DNA of 64,000 nt from Sipunculus nudus (GCA_026874595.1 CM049313.1:52939659-53003658); one strand, 5' to 3'; shown: positions 1 to 14,400, numbered from the stretch's first letter. Program-made: numbers and translations. Notes: a model not told the origin generated them from the letters alone.

Positions 1-2794
1 CAGATATGATTCTTAGTTCAGGAGATCTTGAAGAAAATAGAATTTTCATAATTGACGGTCCTAAATTGCATATTACAAAAATTGCCCAAGGTTAATTGTC
101 GTGAAGACAACCAAAATCAACGTGTCAATGGGCCCCCAACCATAACAAATCCATAAAAACCTTGTACTATAGGCAATTCATAGGATCGGTACGGAACGTG
201 TATAGGCGGCAACTCGACTACTACCGTCTGTCACTATGGAAAAACATTATCATGTTTAACATCATATAATATACCGCCTAAATTTAATGGTTTCTTCCTT
301 TAAGGAAAAAAAATGTTAGCATAACATGTTATGGGCCTAAAAACATTTATAAATAAAGCACTTTGCATATGTGTATATACATTCTGTGTCCTACAGATTG
401 GACGTGAATGGAATGTTAAAATGTGAAAATAAATGACTAATTATGATTAAGGCTTTTGCATATCATGATTTCTGTATCCAGGTTCGGGAGCACCTCTGAG
501 GTCATAACCTGTTGTCAAGGCTACGTCACGTGATAACAAGATCCACTGTTTCATGACTGCCGTATTACTTTATGAGACAAACCATCACTAAATCGCAAGA
601 CAGCGGGCTTAATCTGAAGATAAACAGAGCTTATATTGACGTAATAACCCTAGATAACTGAAAGAAGTTGCTTCATCGAGACATTTATTGAACTAATTTC
701 CACATTCATTCAGATAAAAAATATAATCATTATTTGATCCCAGATCCTTGATAAATTTATGTTTCCGTTTTTTTTTTTTTTTTGTTTTTTTTCTGTTTTT
801 TTTTTTTTTTCTTCTTTTACCGTTTCAGCTGACACCTTCCCCTCAGTGCGTTATTGTCCTAACATATCACTTCGCCGCACCAGTAGTATTTTATCAGGCC
901 AATGGCTTCTCACGTTAACCTTATTCCCCCATCTCCATCTTCCCGAAAACATCGATGTGCTGAGATTAATTGTTGCAGTCATAAGTCCTGGACATTGATG
1001 GTAGTGATAACATTTATCAATTAATTAAACACAGCGTTATTAGGAGTAATTGAAGATCACCTTTTGTTTAATTCTAAGACAACAAACGGGAAAAAAAGCT
1101 GATTTAGTGTAGAAAGCGTCCAATTAAAAGCCGTAATCCTCTCGCTATCATCGGAGATACAGAGAATTACTGAGTTGGTACAGTTACTCCAGTTAAAGCA
1201 TTTCTTAAGAACATCAGTGGAAGCACGCGGAGAGAATTGCTGTACCCGTTTTTTAAATTTTACATAAACATGCCAGTAAATATTCGGAGTCGCTTGTGGC
1301 AGGTATTACTCTTCACAAAACCATGTCTAACGATTTCAAACAGTTGATACTTATAAATTGTCAAGTAAATGTAAGTTTTGTATTTAGGGTTATAAAGAAA
1401 GTGAATTGGCAAATAAGTAATACATATCGACATAAAACATGTAATTTTAATATTGAAAACCAGCTGGGATCTCAAAATTTCGCATCAATTCTTGCCAAGG
1501 ACCCTTAAGATATCGCAGACACACTGAAAAAAAAACCCAGTATAAATCAGATGTGTAAGATGTTGCTAAACCGACTTAAACATATTTACTTTAATTAATG
1601 GGATATACTGATCAGTCACAGTGTCAAGTTTCTGTATATCTTTTTTTCCTTTTGGAAAACATATTTTAGTGACAAGTAGCATGATCAATTGATCAAATAC
1701 TAACCAATGGTTATCCTCTTGCCAAGTATGAATCATAAGATTACTTGCCGGCATGACGGAACAGTGGGGTATATTTGTTCAGTTATCAACGTTAACTATG
1801 GCTCGTGGGTGAGCACGTCTTTGGGGCCGGTGATTTTGGGCTTTAACGGTTCATTTGGGATGAATTGGTCGTGTTTATTCTAGGCAGACCCGTTCGTTCG
1901 TCAGCTATGAAAACACTTAGGACAACCTAAACTGGTAACATTCATCTGACGTCACACGTTATCAAGGCGAGGTGTGCAATGACTGTGCCCACACTCGCAG
2001 ACGTCATCGGAACCTCATTATATCTGTTTGTTCACAACTTATATGCGGCTCACAGAAATAACAATCCCATATTCTACTTATTTAATTTATTACATATTAA
2101 TCTAATAAAACGGCTTTTTATGATAGTATAACGCAAGATTATCACTTTGTAGGTGTATGAGTAAATGATACTTTTATTGAAGCAATACCAAATAAATAAT
2201 ATCGGTACAAACCAAGGGAACAGAGAAACCTTTTTTTTACTACGCGTAGGATATTTATCACGCTTGCTTGACTCCTTCATCAGGCAATCATGCTTGTTCT
2301 TGATGCCAGGGTATAAAATAATAAATTAAACATTTTTAAAAGGTAAAATGTAAACTTTTGCTAGGAATAAATTCCAACTTTAATTATTTTTTATGTGAGA
2401 TTAATTAGATGAATGTAATATTTCATTTTAAAACTTGAAATAATTTTGTTAATGATCTTGCAAACACCCAACATACAGTCTAGGAAATATTTAAAAAAAC
2501 TAATATGCCATACAATCTGTTTTATTGAATCAAAATCCCTGCTTAAGGAAAGGGCAAGCTGATTAGTTGACCAGTCAACTAAACCGAGAAGCCCTTAATT
2601 TGTATTTTAATTCTGGGCCCATGTACATATGTGTAAAGACTGCATATATGGCTTATAATCTGAATGTTTACCCGGAATGAGTTAAAGAAAAATAACGTGT
2701 TTCAATAGACAGGAATAAATACCTGTCCTTATACTTTCTAAAACACTGCTCGAAACACTGGCCGAGCCAATATGCATATTTATTAACTATAGAC
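1..2794. other. Gene-free stretch
   Basis: I see no supported gene. Short open frames here lack recognisable domains and are AT-biased. A T-rich tract at about 760-818 produces a spurious poly-Phe reading frame. No RNA gene or clear mobile element was recognised. Confidence 0.5.
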
Positions 2795-4215
2795 CATGGG
2801 CTGGGAGGGGTCACCGTGCACCCCCTCTGGGATTTTATGACATAGGTATTTTAAGATCCTCAAGTATGTCCAATTAATGAATTAAGATGTTTACATTGAT
2901 CATTTTGGGATACACTATACCTTTTAGGCCATTTAAAGACAACCGCGTCTTTACGCGGGCACCCGCGGACAGGTAGCCTTGATAAGGGGGTAGGGGTATG
3001 TAAATGCTTATAGCTCACTTAATATTTGACATATTCACTTCAAATAAACTGCATTATGTTTGCAAATAGTGGTAAAAAGTCACTGACAAAAATTATTATA
3101 TAAATGTATTATGGTTTTTTTTATGAAGCAGTTAATTGCTATACTTATAAAAAAAATCCAAAAAGAAAATTTAATTTAACAGCTTTTTCTTTCATTTATC
3201 CCAACAGTAGTTTATTTTCGAGATGATGTTGCATTTTTAAATTACTACTGCATTAATACATTAGTTCCTGACATTCCTACAATTTCTGAGGATAACTTTA
3301 TGATTATGTGACCATATACACCTGCAATGAATGACTCATTGTTAATTCTATTTTATGGTATAAGACGGATGTGGTGTTATTTTTTCCTCTCCAGATGCAT
3401 TGATTATCCCTGCGATGCTTCCTTGATACTCTGAATTGTTATTTGTCTGAACCTGAAGGTGTTTATTGGTTTTAAAAATAAAGGAAACCCTTTCTTGAGC
3501 CATTTTTTACATATAATAATTTTACAAAAATGATCATATTTAGGCCATAATATAGGAAGGGTCTCTGTGCACCCCTTCTGGAATTTTATGATATAGGTAT
3601 TTTCTAGATCCCCTAAGATGTTTCTTAGATGTTAAAAATGATTATTTTAGGATACACTACACTTTAATGGAACTGAGAGAGAGAGACAACCGCGTCATTA
3701 CTTACAACGGCGGACAGGTAGCCCTGTTACGGGGGAAGGGGTATAAAAATTCATATATAGCTCGCTTAATATTTGACATATTTACTTAAAATAAACTGTA
3801 TTGTATTTACAAACAGTCGGAAAAAAGTCACTGATGGATATAATCATATATATTTCTTACAAGTTTTTGGTGAAGAAGCAATTAATTAAGATATTAATAA
3901 AACATCCTGAAATAATTTCACAGACTTTTATTCAAACTCTTCACTGCTGGTGATTTTACAAGACATTTTGACATTTCTGAAGTTCTAGTTTATGAATTTA
4001 TTATTCTGTTTTGATCACCCTTTTTATAACAGGTATACGACGTGTTCCGGTGTTCCTCTTTCGATGTACCTCACCGTGACGCTCCCTAATACCATAAATA
4101 GTCATTGTTTTAAAACTAAGGGTATAAACACTAGTAAACTCTTTATCCAGATCATTTCGAATATATAAGTGTTTAATGATATAAAACGTTCTCCAAGTAT
4201 AAGGACTCTCCCGTG
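2795..4215. repeat. Divergent tandem duplication, ~750-bp unit, two copies
   Basis: Two direct units (about 2795-3540 and 3541-4215) share a series of ordered blocks. Examples are the GTGCACCCC/ATTTTATGA block at 2817 and 3567, GACAACCGCGTC at 2938 and 3685, and AATATTTGACATAT at 3021 and 3768. Offsets are 747-751 bp in the first half and about 675 bp further on, so indels have accumulated. No open frame is conserved between the copies. The unit is unidentified. Confidence 0.65.
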
Positions 4216-7200
4216 TTATGTTATCCCTTCCAAAATGTTTAGGTTTTTGTCCTCATGACCTTATACCTTGTAAATCCTTTCTATCATATTGTGTCATCCT
4301 TTGGCTAATTTCAAAATGGGGTAATGTTCATTGTGTAATACCTAAAATTGAAGCGTCTTTCTTTATTGCACATTGTCTATTCGTTTACTATTTTTAAGTA
4401 TCAATTCGTATTAAGTGTATATAAATGGCACTGAAAATAACACGCATATCTCTGCAAGTAACAAGGATCACCAGTGATGGATTCTGGTCAAAATGTGATG
4501 AGTGGTCCGTGAACCAAGGAACTATAAATGTTGCTGCGAGTAATGGTTCACTTTTCACCAGCTGATTGCTTGCATCACAGGTGAGCTCAGATTATCAGAA
4601 CATAAGCGGCTAAAATTAGTCACAACTGTGCATGCGAGTGGGATAAACTTTCTCCATATTCAGAAATTTGCAACTTTCTCTTAGTACCTTTGACTGACGA
4701 TGGTCTCTTCCCCTCCTAGGAAAAAATATGATCTCTTAATACCGAATATTCCTTCAAACAAATCGTATTACGTTGGTCACGGTTACCGGTTTATATTCCT
4801 GGCAGGCATCAAATAAAGACATATACTTGGCTTTTCACGATGAAGAGGGTGAATAACCACTTGTGAACAAACGTCATTCAAGTAAAAATATGGTGATTCT
4901 CTGATGATCAATACATTTAATATCATGGAAGACATTGACCATTGTGACACCTTGTGGTACATGGATCGAGCTGAGACCAAATGCAACATTAAAGCTGCCA
5001 GTATTATAAAGTAGAGAACCTATCATAATATTAAGACAATTTCCTATTCCCATTAAAAAATAAACCTCACTGAATGTCTAGGCGTGTTTGCATTGAAAAG
5101 AATGTCCTGAACTGTAGGTAAAATTTTACTGATTAGCCAAAGATGACTTCCCGGTAGTGACCATATATATTATTTTATTTAAGTAATTTTATCAGCATTG
5201 GATATTATTTTGAATGATAAAATTGTAAAAATACTTCAGGAGAGGATCTAAAAATATAGTACTGAGTACTCTCCAGAAGCCATTGTGTGCATATTAGCGG
5301 ATGTTTATGCAGGGACTGGAAAGAACCAGTGACTTTTTTTATATCACCTATCTGTTGAAAAATATTAAACTACACTATAAACTAGGAAGCGGATTCTCAA
5401 CAATGTCTCTTGACAGTCCAATGTAATGCTTTGCAAATATGAGGCTTTAACTTCCTGCTTGTATACATTGCCTTGAATGATTGAGCATTAAATTTTAGAT
5501 TCGGAGTTCAATAACCTCGACCCTTCCCGGAGAAATAAGTGGTCCATTTTTCATTGACTTGACGAAAAAAATGCATGTTCGTTGAATTTATATAATATCA
5601 GAAGTAAGGACTGAAATCTAAATGATTCTTCAAAAAACACTTTGCCATTTTGAGGACTGGCATAGAGGAGGGGGGGGGGTGTGCAGGATTAACTGAGCGA
5701 AATGAATTCGTGTCATGCTCACGCTTATTTGTACATTTAAGGATACGGATATTTAACAAAATTGTTTGCAGACATTTTAACCTCGCTACATGATTCCTAT
5801 AACAGCTCCGCCATTCATGTTGAATCGTTCTGAGGTTATAGGCCTTAATGTCTGTCTTGAGTATAAACGTGATCTATCTTCTAAAGGCAACATAATATCC
5901 ATGGTCTTCCATTTTATAATTTCAGAAGTTAGCATTGAAATTAAAGAATGTCTCTTCAAAAATAACGAATTTTTGAAGACTAAAATGCATAGGTGCTGGA
6001 GGATGAATCAACTCGAATTTTCATGGGGGTATATATAAAACCCATTTCTTTTTAAATGGTGTCATAAACAGGTGAAATCTAATGCCATTACTATATGTCT
6101 ACAACACCATTATTCAGAAGCTGAGTTGTACCGAAGTAAAATAAAATATATAGCACAAACATATATACTACACTTGGATGCAGACGTCAGAGACTGTAGA
6201 TTTATTAGTAATCTCAATGGTATCTGTGCCCTCATACTATGTCCGGCTTTGTCCATTTCTGTTTAGAACCCATAGCTTCTCTCTGTTTCCCTCGTCAATT
6301 TCGTAATTTTTACAATCAGAAATCATACGTATGTTTTAAAATAGATTCTTCCCATTGATTAGCACAGATATAATCCGCTCCCTGTAATGTACTGTCACTG
6401 TGAAATCTCCGCTCCTCTGCTTTCTCGCTGCTGTTAATACATGCACTCCTATACAATGTCCTTCCATTACTTACGACCGCATTGAAAAGAAATCATAAAG
6501 TGTTCACTCTGATCGATCAATATATACATTTAGATTAGAATCTGTGATTTTTTTTACAATTTAAACTATCAAGTACGTTTCCTTGCAAGAAAATCTGAAA
6601 GCGACATGGTAAGGCATTTAAATATAACAAGACAACTAATGACTCAGTCATAATATAATTGTAACAAAAATATGAAAATCAAATCAATAAATACATAAAA
6701 AAATCAAGCAACACCAAAGTATGTTATTTAGCTGTATACACCGTAATTATAGATTTTGAATAATAATTTAAATTGTTGTATGTGCCTTCCTGTTCTTTCT
6801 CCTTTTGACATGACTTAAATCCCTGTGCTGATATTGTGTTAAAAAGACGCTACTTTTACTGTATACGGGTCTAATTCACTAAGCTTTACAGTAAGCAACC
6901 CTGCTTATAAATTTGATATCAATGACACTGTACTCATGAAAAAGAAAGTGTTCCTCGGAAGTCATTTAAATGCTTAATATCTTGTATACATCAATCAAAT
7001 TTCAACAACATTCGTATCAAGTAGGCAACCAAGTGAATTACCTCGCACTCAAGACCCCAACAATACAATGAAAGCCTGCAACCAAAAGGGGGAAAAAAAG
7101 AGAGAACTTGGCACCTAAGGAAAACATACAAAAAATACAACCGGCAGGTCTATCTTTCTGGCAATAGCAAAAAAAAGGGGAAAACTTTACGTCGCAGATA

Positions 7201-10200
7201 TTTTATGTAAACCCTGATCAAACAAAATGAAAACAGCCCTCAATTCATTTAAACCTTCAGTTAGATCGTGAAAAGGAAAAGATTTTACGGTTTGGTTTCA
7301 GATATAGCTTCGGCCTGCAGCAGGGCAAATATTATAATTGTTAGACACAGAGAGCTCTGGACATGTTCATAGGTCCAATATTCCTTGAGTTACGGGTTGA
7401 TAACAGGTTTCAACGTCATAGAATGGTATACGTTAAAGTAGGGGTTTATATAATCTGATGTCAGTCACATCCGCCTTTACACTTTGCCCTCCTGGTCTTT
7501 CGATTATACTTGTAACTTTGCACAGCCACCACGACAATTACCGAAACATGAACAAGCATGTTCGCCCTACAAATGTAAAACTTTGTTATACCCATCTTCT
7601 TTGGTTCTGGCGAACCACTGAATCATGAGCTATGGATCGTACCTGTTAATTGCAGTGTTCTCCACTGACAAAATGTAAGAGGAACTAAAAATCACTTTGT
7701 GTAGTATCGAACGATAAATCTATCCTGTGTCATCGTTGACATACGTAAGTGATAGCGTTTTTGTATGGAAAGCAAGCCCTTATTGCATTATTGGTATAAT
7801 GTTAGGGGTCAGACCAATGTCTCATTCTGTATAATTAGGGCTCTCGTAAAATTTCGAGGCATGATTCTGCAAGAGTCGGAATGATTTGGCGGGTCGCACA
7901 GAACAGTGGTTGGTTGCCGAGTCGGGGGGGGGGGGGGGGGGGGAGGGGTGAATTTGAACATTTTGTAGTCTTATCGTTGTCTTATTGGTTAGGTGGTCTT
8001 AAATGAGAGATCTGCGAGAAGCAAACGAGTGTTTCCCAAAACCGTTGTTGTTTCGTTACTGGGATCTGCATTTTATAAGACCATTCTCGACTTGTAGTCG
8101 GAAAAAAATATATATCAAAGGTGACTTATTTTTTTTAAATCTTCTAGAAAACCATATATCTGACATATTTGTCGTGACTGTGCAATTTGTATGCTAAAAA
8201 CGCAACCGGGTGTAAAACAGGATTATCGGCATTTACCGTAAAGCCATTTTAAACGGCTTATTCGTCATTTTCAGACTGTTTCAGTATGTGTTTGGGAAAA
8301 CAAAAACAAGCCGTGTAGGACAAAACAGGCCTTTCAGCCCACGCATTTTTCGATTATTCGAAAATTCATATTATTAAAACTCCCATACAATTAGGAAAGG
8401 GAGGTATGATGTTCCCATAGATCTTTCACGTTTCGTAAGTACAGGACACTAGGTTATATTCGTGTCGCGAGTGCAGAGCCCTCGGTGGAGTCTCTCTAAG
8501 TAACGAAATAGCCTAAGTCTCTTTTGTAAGTATTATAGGAATGGTCTAGGAAGCATCCAACGACAATTTTCTTAACTCTTCTGAAACTGGTGGTAGTTTT
8601 GAAAGATTATAACTATTTCTGGGGCTGCGGAGTAACAAAAAAAAGGAAGAGTGCATTTAACCAATTTTCTGCAAGACATGCACTTTTTAGGCGGGTTTTA
8701 ATATTCATCCATATGATTAAAATCCCTGTATGTGCTCCGAAAACTTCAGTAATGCTTTAAAGGACGCTATATAAAGCGAAGTTGCAAAGTGGACCTAAAG
8801 ACAGGCAATAGTTTACTAACGTTTTTTGGGGGCTCCCAAGAGCTGATACTGTGAAATTATTTTTATTTTTATTTTTTATTTTTAAATTATTATTTTGTCA
8901 CTCTCAAAATACCAAATATTTAAAACTCCACATCTAGCATTAAATGTAGAGATCAAGATTTAAAAAATCAGCTTTAAAAAAAAGAGAAGAAGGTGATATT
9001 TTTTAAGTGTTCATAAAGTTCAATTATTGGTGAATTTCTAAATTCTAAGTAGCAGCTTAACAGCCATCACCCAGCACTATTAGATAAAACAAATACAAGC
9101 AAGATTAGTGAAGAAATAAAGGAGAATAATTATTATTTGCGAATTGAGGACGGACGCCAGACATATTGCCTGGATTAGCTGTAATAAAAGGGGCCAATTC
9201 CAATGTCTGACGTGTATATAAAAGTAATACAATAAACCTTTTATATAAAATAGCCAAGTATTATAGGAACTGGCTGGTCACACTGTGCACAAGCTGTCCG
9301 TTTATCTAATATCCATGTGTTTGTAACAATGGTGGGGACCCGTAAATGTTCGCAAATCGTAATCCAAACAAGGCCATCCAATTGCAAAGTGGAAAGAAGA
9401 GGTTTTAAAATGTCAGAGGAGGACGATGCTCGATTAACATGCGTAAACAGCTAACTCCGGTCACGTTTTTTTCCGTTTGTCACCATGGTACCGCGTACCG
9501 TGTTTACTAACAGCTTGTAGATATACCCAACACATCCACCATAGAGGCGTTACAAGAACTCTTCTGCGTAGAAGTTCAAAATGGTGTACCCTGAGAAGTC
9601 CAAAAATCACATAAATCTTTTAGATGCACGGGTCGCTACATAATCCGACAAAATTATTAGATAACAGACCAGGTGCGGACCGAAAACGCATAAAAGGAAC
9701 CGGTCCTTCAAAATATCATATTTTTACTTGTTCCGCAAGCACGTCCGTACCGCATCTGTGATCGCGTAAAAAGGAATCGTAGGGTTAGACATATATTTAT
9801 ATATGCATAAGGTAAATGCTATCTTTTTACTTTGACCAAGGAAAGGAATAATAAGAGCTCAAAATAAGGCTTATAACGAATAAAATTATGACAATTTTGA
9901 GATATTTAGGAACGAGTACAAAATTACAAGTTACCCAAAAAAATGTATTCCAAGGACATCATCGTCAATAGTCAATTTCAGCGATCATGGGAAGCGTCTG
10001 TTATTAAGCCGGCCATACAATACGGAACATTTGCACAACATGTTGCGGGTCACGCATCTCGAAACTTAGTGCAGCGTTTTGTGCCTTGAAACACGACCCA
10101 GCTAACACTTACATGCAACATGTTCCTTAACAAAAAGTTATCACAACAATGCAAAGGTATTTTTACCAGTGCTTCCAAGAATATGAACCATTTCTTCAAA

Positions 10201-10876
10201 ACTGCAGTTTTGCATGTCTCTGTTTTTGTAATGATCAGACTTTTAATAAAAAAGACACCTGTATGATTGGTACAAATCCAAAAGATAACTAAGTCATCTG
10301 AGCTATAACGATGGTTCTTTGTCTCTCGTCTGACAGTCCGGGTCGTCCTTTAACAAGACACATTTTGAAACCATTTGACCTACGAATCGAAAATTCTACA
10401 TGCAATGAGATGTACCCAAGTTCTCCTACCAAACCGAAAGACGGGCCACTGTGACGTCGTTCCCTTGAGAAATTAAGTACGAAAGCTTTGTTTTCAAGAA
10501 AAAACATACTGTTACACTTCGAAACTGCCCGCTACGGAAAACACTGGTGTTAATGTATTCACGTTTGATATAACTATTCATGCATATATCTCCTATGTAC
10601 ATCCCAGAAATTAGGTCAATATTGCGTAATTTTTGTTATGGAATAAAAAATAACCAAAAATCAGGAAACAGATTTTACTTACCTAAAAAGATCATTCTTG
10701 AGGCTAGAGACTTTTTTTCTTAAAATAAATCTTTGTTTAATCAAGATTTAATTGTATAATAGAAACCAGATCAGAATTACGTATTTTTTAAAAATAAAAT
10801 TAGCAAAATTAACAAATCAGTACCTTAACTTTGGCCAAACCTTGACCATGGCACGTTTTCTACCTCTAAGCACTAT
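4216..10876. other. Gene-free stretch with homopolymer tracts
   Basis: No coding region is supported. It holds a run of twenty G at 7924-7943 and an A/T-rich (ATTTTT)n-like tract at about 8855-8893. The short open frames have no recognisable domain. No RNA gene was recognised. Confidence 0.45.
7924..7943. repeat. Poly-G tract (20 nt)
   Basis: Twenty consecutive G residues, followed by AGGGG. It could form G-quadruplex structures and is prone to sequencing length error. Confidence 0.9.
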
Positions 10877-12460
10877 TGATTTAATTTTCACATACCGTAT
10901 TTCCTTGAACAGACGCCGGACCTTAAATAGTCGCCTGCCTTATTTAGTCGCCGGGGCAAAACAATGTCCCAAAAAAAATAAACGCCGGCCTTAAATAGAC
11001 GCCGGTCTTGTTCACAGGCCTTGTGTCAGAGTAGTTTCTATGTTTGCCACCAGATGTCTTTTCCCTTCATTATAATTGGTGTATTTACTTGTCAAAATGA
11101 CGATAGATTGTTGTATGAATTTCGGTTTGTGTTGTATTGATAATATGTTTAATTCCTCTTACTCTATAAATCATTCTTTTATCTTACGTGAATGCTTGTT
11201 TCCATGAGGGACACCATATATCCCCGATTCGTTCAATAAGCGATACACAAATACGTCAGCAGTGAGAAGGCTAATACTATCACTGCTACCAAGCAATAGT
11301 AATTAGTACCGCTTGTAACAAGCAATAAAACTTGGTACGGTGAAAGTCTATATCTCACGGATGGTTGAACAGAACTGTTCAAATACGTTTTGGCACACAT
11401 TTCTTCTGTAGCATGCAGGCGCCAAATGATGGTGTCGAGCGGGACAATTTGTAGCTACTGTCAAGCCAAATTACGCTCCTTGCTTTCATTTTTAGCGCTT
11501 TTAAATGGGTCCCCACTGGTACCAAAGCCACGCATCTGAGATAATTTTTAAAGTCAAAAATAGTATGTACTCTTGTCCACAACTATATATATTTAGTAAT
11601 ATTCCCGGCAGTAAATGTCACATACCAGTATATACCAGGTCGGAAACGCTTGAATACGCACATGTGTCAAGCTGTATCAGATAAAAACGGGAGACAAGTG
11701 TCATGAAATTGACCTACGCTTTGCCGTTATAAAGAACCAACCCCCTGTATTTTGATGGAATCAATATTACAAGTTATACGCAGTGAACAGTTAATGGAAT
11801 TGCCACCCCGTGTTTAGTATATACAAGGCCAGAAACGCTTGATTACGCTGTGTCGAGCTGAATCAGTTAAATATTTAACGAGAGGAAAGTGTCATGAAAA
11901 TGAATTACGCTGTGCCGTTATAAGCTGATAAGTACCAAACCCCCGTATTTCGATGGAACAAATGCTACCAGTTGTACGTTGAGAACAGTAAATGGAAGAG
12001 CCACCCCGTATTCAGAGCGTAAAAATGTTACCAAGTTCACACGGTGTAAAATAAATGGAACAGCCACATAAAACACTTGGAAACCTGGTTTCGAGGGGTC
12101 CGCGCGGACAGATTTTTGTGTACATATGCAATCTCTTGCTGTGATTCTGCGTTAATTCCAATTATGGTGCGTTATTGTGGAGATTGCGCGTGTCCCATAT
12201 ACCTAGGGCATCTAAGGAAATTTCGTAAACACAATCCGTGTACCGGCGATGTTTTCAATGTGTCAGTGATTAGTGACCGGCGGGTTCATTGTTTCGACTG
12301 TTCTATTTTATAGTTTGTCTGACGAGCCTGATGACGTATTTTTTTAATAAACGCCGGCCTTAAGAGAAGCCGGCCTTGTTTAGACGCCGGGTCAAAGCAG
12401 TGTCTGAAAAAAATAAACGCCCGGGCGTCTATTCAAGGAAATACGGTACGTGAAAAAATC
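10877..12460. mobile_element. Foldback-type element with ~110-bp terminal inverted repeats
   Basis: The left end (TACCGTATTTCCTTGAA from 10893, then several GACGCCGG-type motifs to about 11005) is mirrored on the opposite strand at the right end (about 12340-12448, ending in the complement TTCAAGGAAATACGGTA). The inverted similarity continues outward into TTTTCAC (10885) and GTGAAAA (12450-12456), so the exact edge is uncertain. The interior has an imperfect direct repeat of about 186 bp (units near 11637 and 11823, with a third partial). No transposase frame is visible, so it is probably a non-autonomous DNA transposon. The superfamily is not assigned. Confidence 0.7.
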
Positions 12461-13433
12461 TTTTAAAAATCTAAAATTTGAAAAAAAAAGCTTTAAAAGT
12501 GGACTACAAATTGAATTTTTATTTGGAGACCCTATTGTATTGACTTGCTTTGTCAATCGCAAGACAACCCATTTCTGGTAACTTCAGACCTGCTGGGGTA
12601 ACATCATTAGTAATGCAACAATGGTTGAACACCTGTGCCGACACAAGTGTACAGTAACTCTCATATCACCTCCCCCCCCCCCCCCCGCCCCCAACCCCAC
12701 ACCCCACCCCTCACACACAGCAATATTCTCAAAGTGTAAAGCTGTAATAGTAATTCAAGGAATAATCCAGAGGTAATGTAGCATGTTTAAAGAACTTCAT
12801 TTTCTTTAAATAAATTTAACTAATTAAAATATATTAAACCAATTAGTATGCATAAATTGACAATATATGAGCCTAATTATTGATATTAATGCTAATTTAT
12901 ATAAAAAATAGAAAAAAGTATATTTTGCATTTGCTTAAATTAAAAAAAAAAATATATCTATAAAATTCAGCTGAGCGCTGTGACTCATTTGCATCAAATA
13001 GAACTGGTTCCATTTCTTAAAACAAGTTACAGTGAAATGGGAACATGAAACATTTTGCCATATACTCAAGCAACATGTTCAAATTCCCTAGTGTATCTCC
13101 TACTTCATGCTTGTTAAGATATGTACCGGCCTAGAACTTGTGACTAGATATGCATGGTCTTGTCCGGTCTTTATTAATATCAATAATCCGAACAAATCGT
13201 TTCTATGGTTATTTCCATTGTATTCCCCGGCAAAATTTCTGTTATATCATGTTTTCTGAATGTGTCCCTGTTTTGTGCCGTTACTCATTAACGCTTTGTT
13301 CCTTAATGTTTGTAAACACATCAGTAACCTGTCTTAATCAAATGATATACTTTCAGCCGCACATCGATAAATTGAATCAATATGCCCGGATGATATGTCA
13401 AAAGATGCTAATTTAGAAGTATGGGATGAATAT
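12461..13433. other. Gene-free stretch
   Basis: No supported gene. It contains a C-rich run at about 12671-12690 and A/T-rich sequence. An 88-codon open frame at 13150-13416 has no recognisable domain and is not called. Confidence 0.45.
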
Positions 13434-13957
13434 TGTTACGGAACCTAATATAAACAGATCACGTATGCGTGATGAACAAAAATTTTGTAATGGATATAAA
13501 AAAAATCAGATTCTGTAACACTAGGCAGCGTGAAATGTCTAGGGGAATGAATAAAGAAGTCAGTGTTTTTTTATGGTAACAAATAAGCATAATTTATTCT
13601 TAAAACAACCCTAACATTACAATACACTGAATCAATACAATTAGACAGTAAAACAGCGGTATAATAACAAATCAATACAATCACACAGTAAAATACACAA
13701 AGTGCACAGTACCTGGATACCACCACCGTCACAACGATAAGTTCTTTAAATGTGTACTCTCGGAGTATGACAGTCCAGTAAAGCTATTGTAACAATCCAG
13801 AAAGTAAACTGAAGTCCAATTGCACAAAATCCAGGAGAAAGCCTGAAGAAAATCTACATTGCCGCACTCATCGGATAAGGTCCCTATAACTGACACAACC
13901 GCTTCTGCGTTCGCTGGAAATCTTCTCTGCTCTCTCTCTCTCTCTCGGCTCTAAAAC
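13434..13957 (-). repeat. 3' LTR of family B, truncated
   Basis: Aligns with 18959-19476 of the complete right LTR, from TGTTACGGAACC through the CT-rich tract to CTAAAAC at 13957. It then joins RNase H coding sequence directly. The remaining ~273 bp of the LTR (the U3 start, with the TATA box) and the polypurine tract are missing. The deletion therefore removed the end of RNase H plus part of U3, next to a CT microsatellite. Confidence 0.85.
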
Positions 13958-14400
13958 TCAACAATCTTTGATTTTTACACTTCAACTTGTTCATGAACGT
14001 GAGGGGATTGTGATCACTGAAGACAATGATAGGCCTGACTGATGAAGTAACATAAACTTCAAAATGTTGCAACGCCAAAATCAAAGCAAAACATTCTTTT
14101 TCAATAGTGGAGTAGTTTTTCTGGTTTGCATAAAAACTTTCTTGAGAAATGACAAATTGGATGATCTATGCCATCATTGCTTCTTGTAACAACACAGCAC
14201 CAGCAGCAGTATCACTAGCATCTACAACTAACTTAAAAGATACAGAAAAGTCTGGAGCTGCTAAAACTGGGGAACTTTGCAGAATTGATTTCAAATTCTG
14301 AAATGAATTTTTACACTGAACATTCAATTCAAACTTTTGTTTTTTTCTTTAACAAATTAGTCAAAGGTACAGCTACAGCGGAAAAATTTGAACAAAACTT
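13958..14400 (-). pseudogene. Family B RNase H (truncated)
   Basis: Minus-strand frames encode an RNase H domain of Ty3/Gypsy type: a DASD-like segment read at about 14210-14225, the ALQHFEVYVTS block near 14070, and a VFSDHNPLTFMNKLK block near 14010. The C-terminal part present in the tandem elements (ending in DTLSRRH) is absent, because the frame runs into LTR sequence at 13957. Several stops and frame changes separate it from the RT part. The family role is degradation of template RNA during cDNA synthesis. This copy is inactive. Confidence 0.8.

Noticed and set aside
759-998. Open frame rich in Phe and Ser at the start
   Set aside because: Produced by a long T tract; no domain and no codon-like composition after it.
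12077-12313. Cys-rich 78-codon frame inside the foldback element
   Set aside because: The Cys/His spacing fits no zinc-finger class and the frame is not shared with any other copy.
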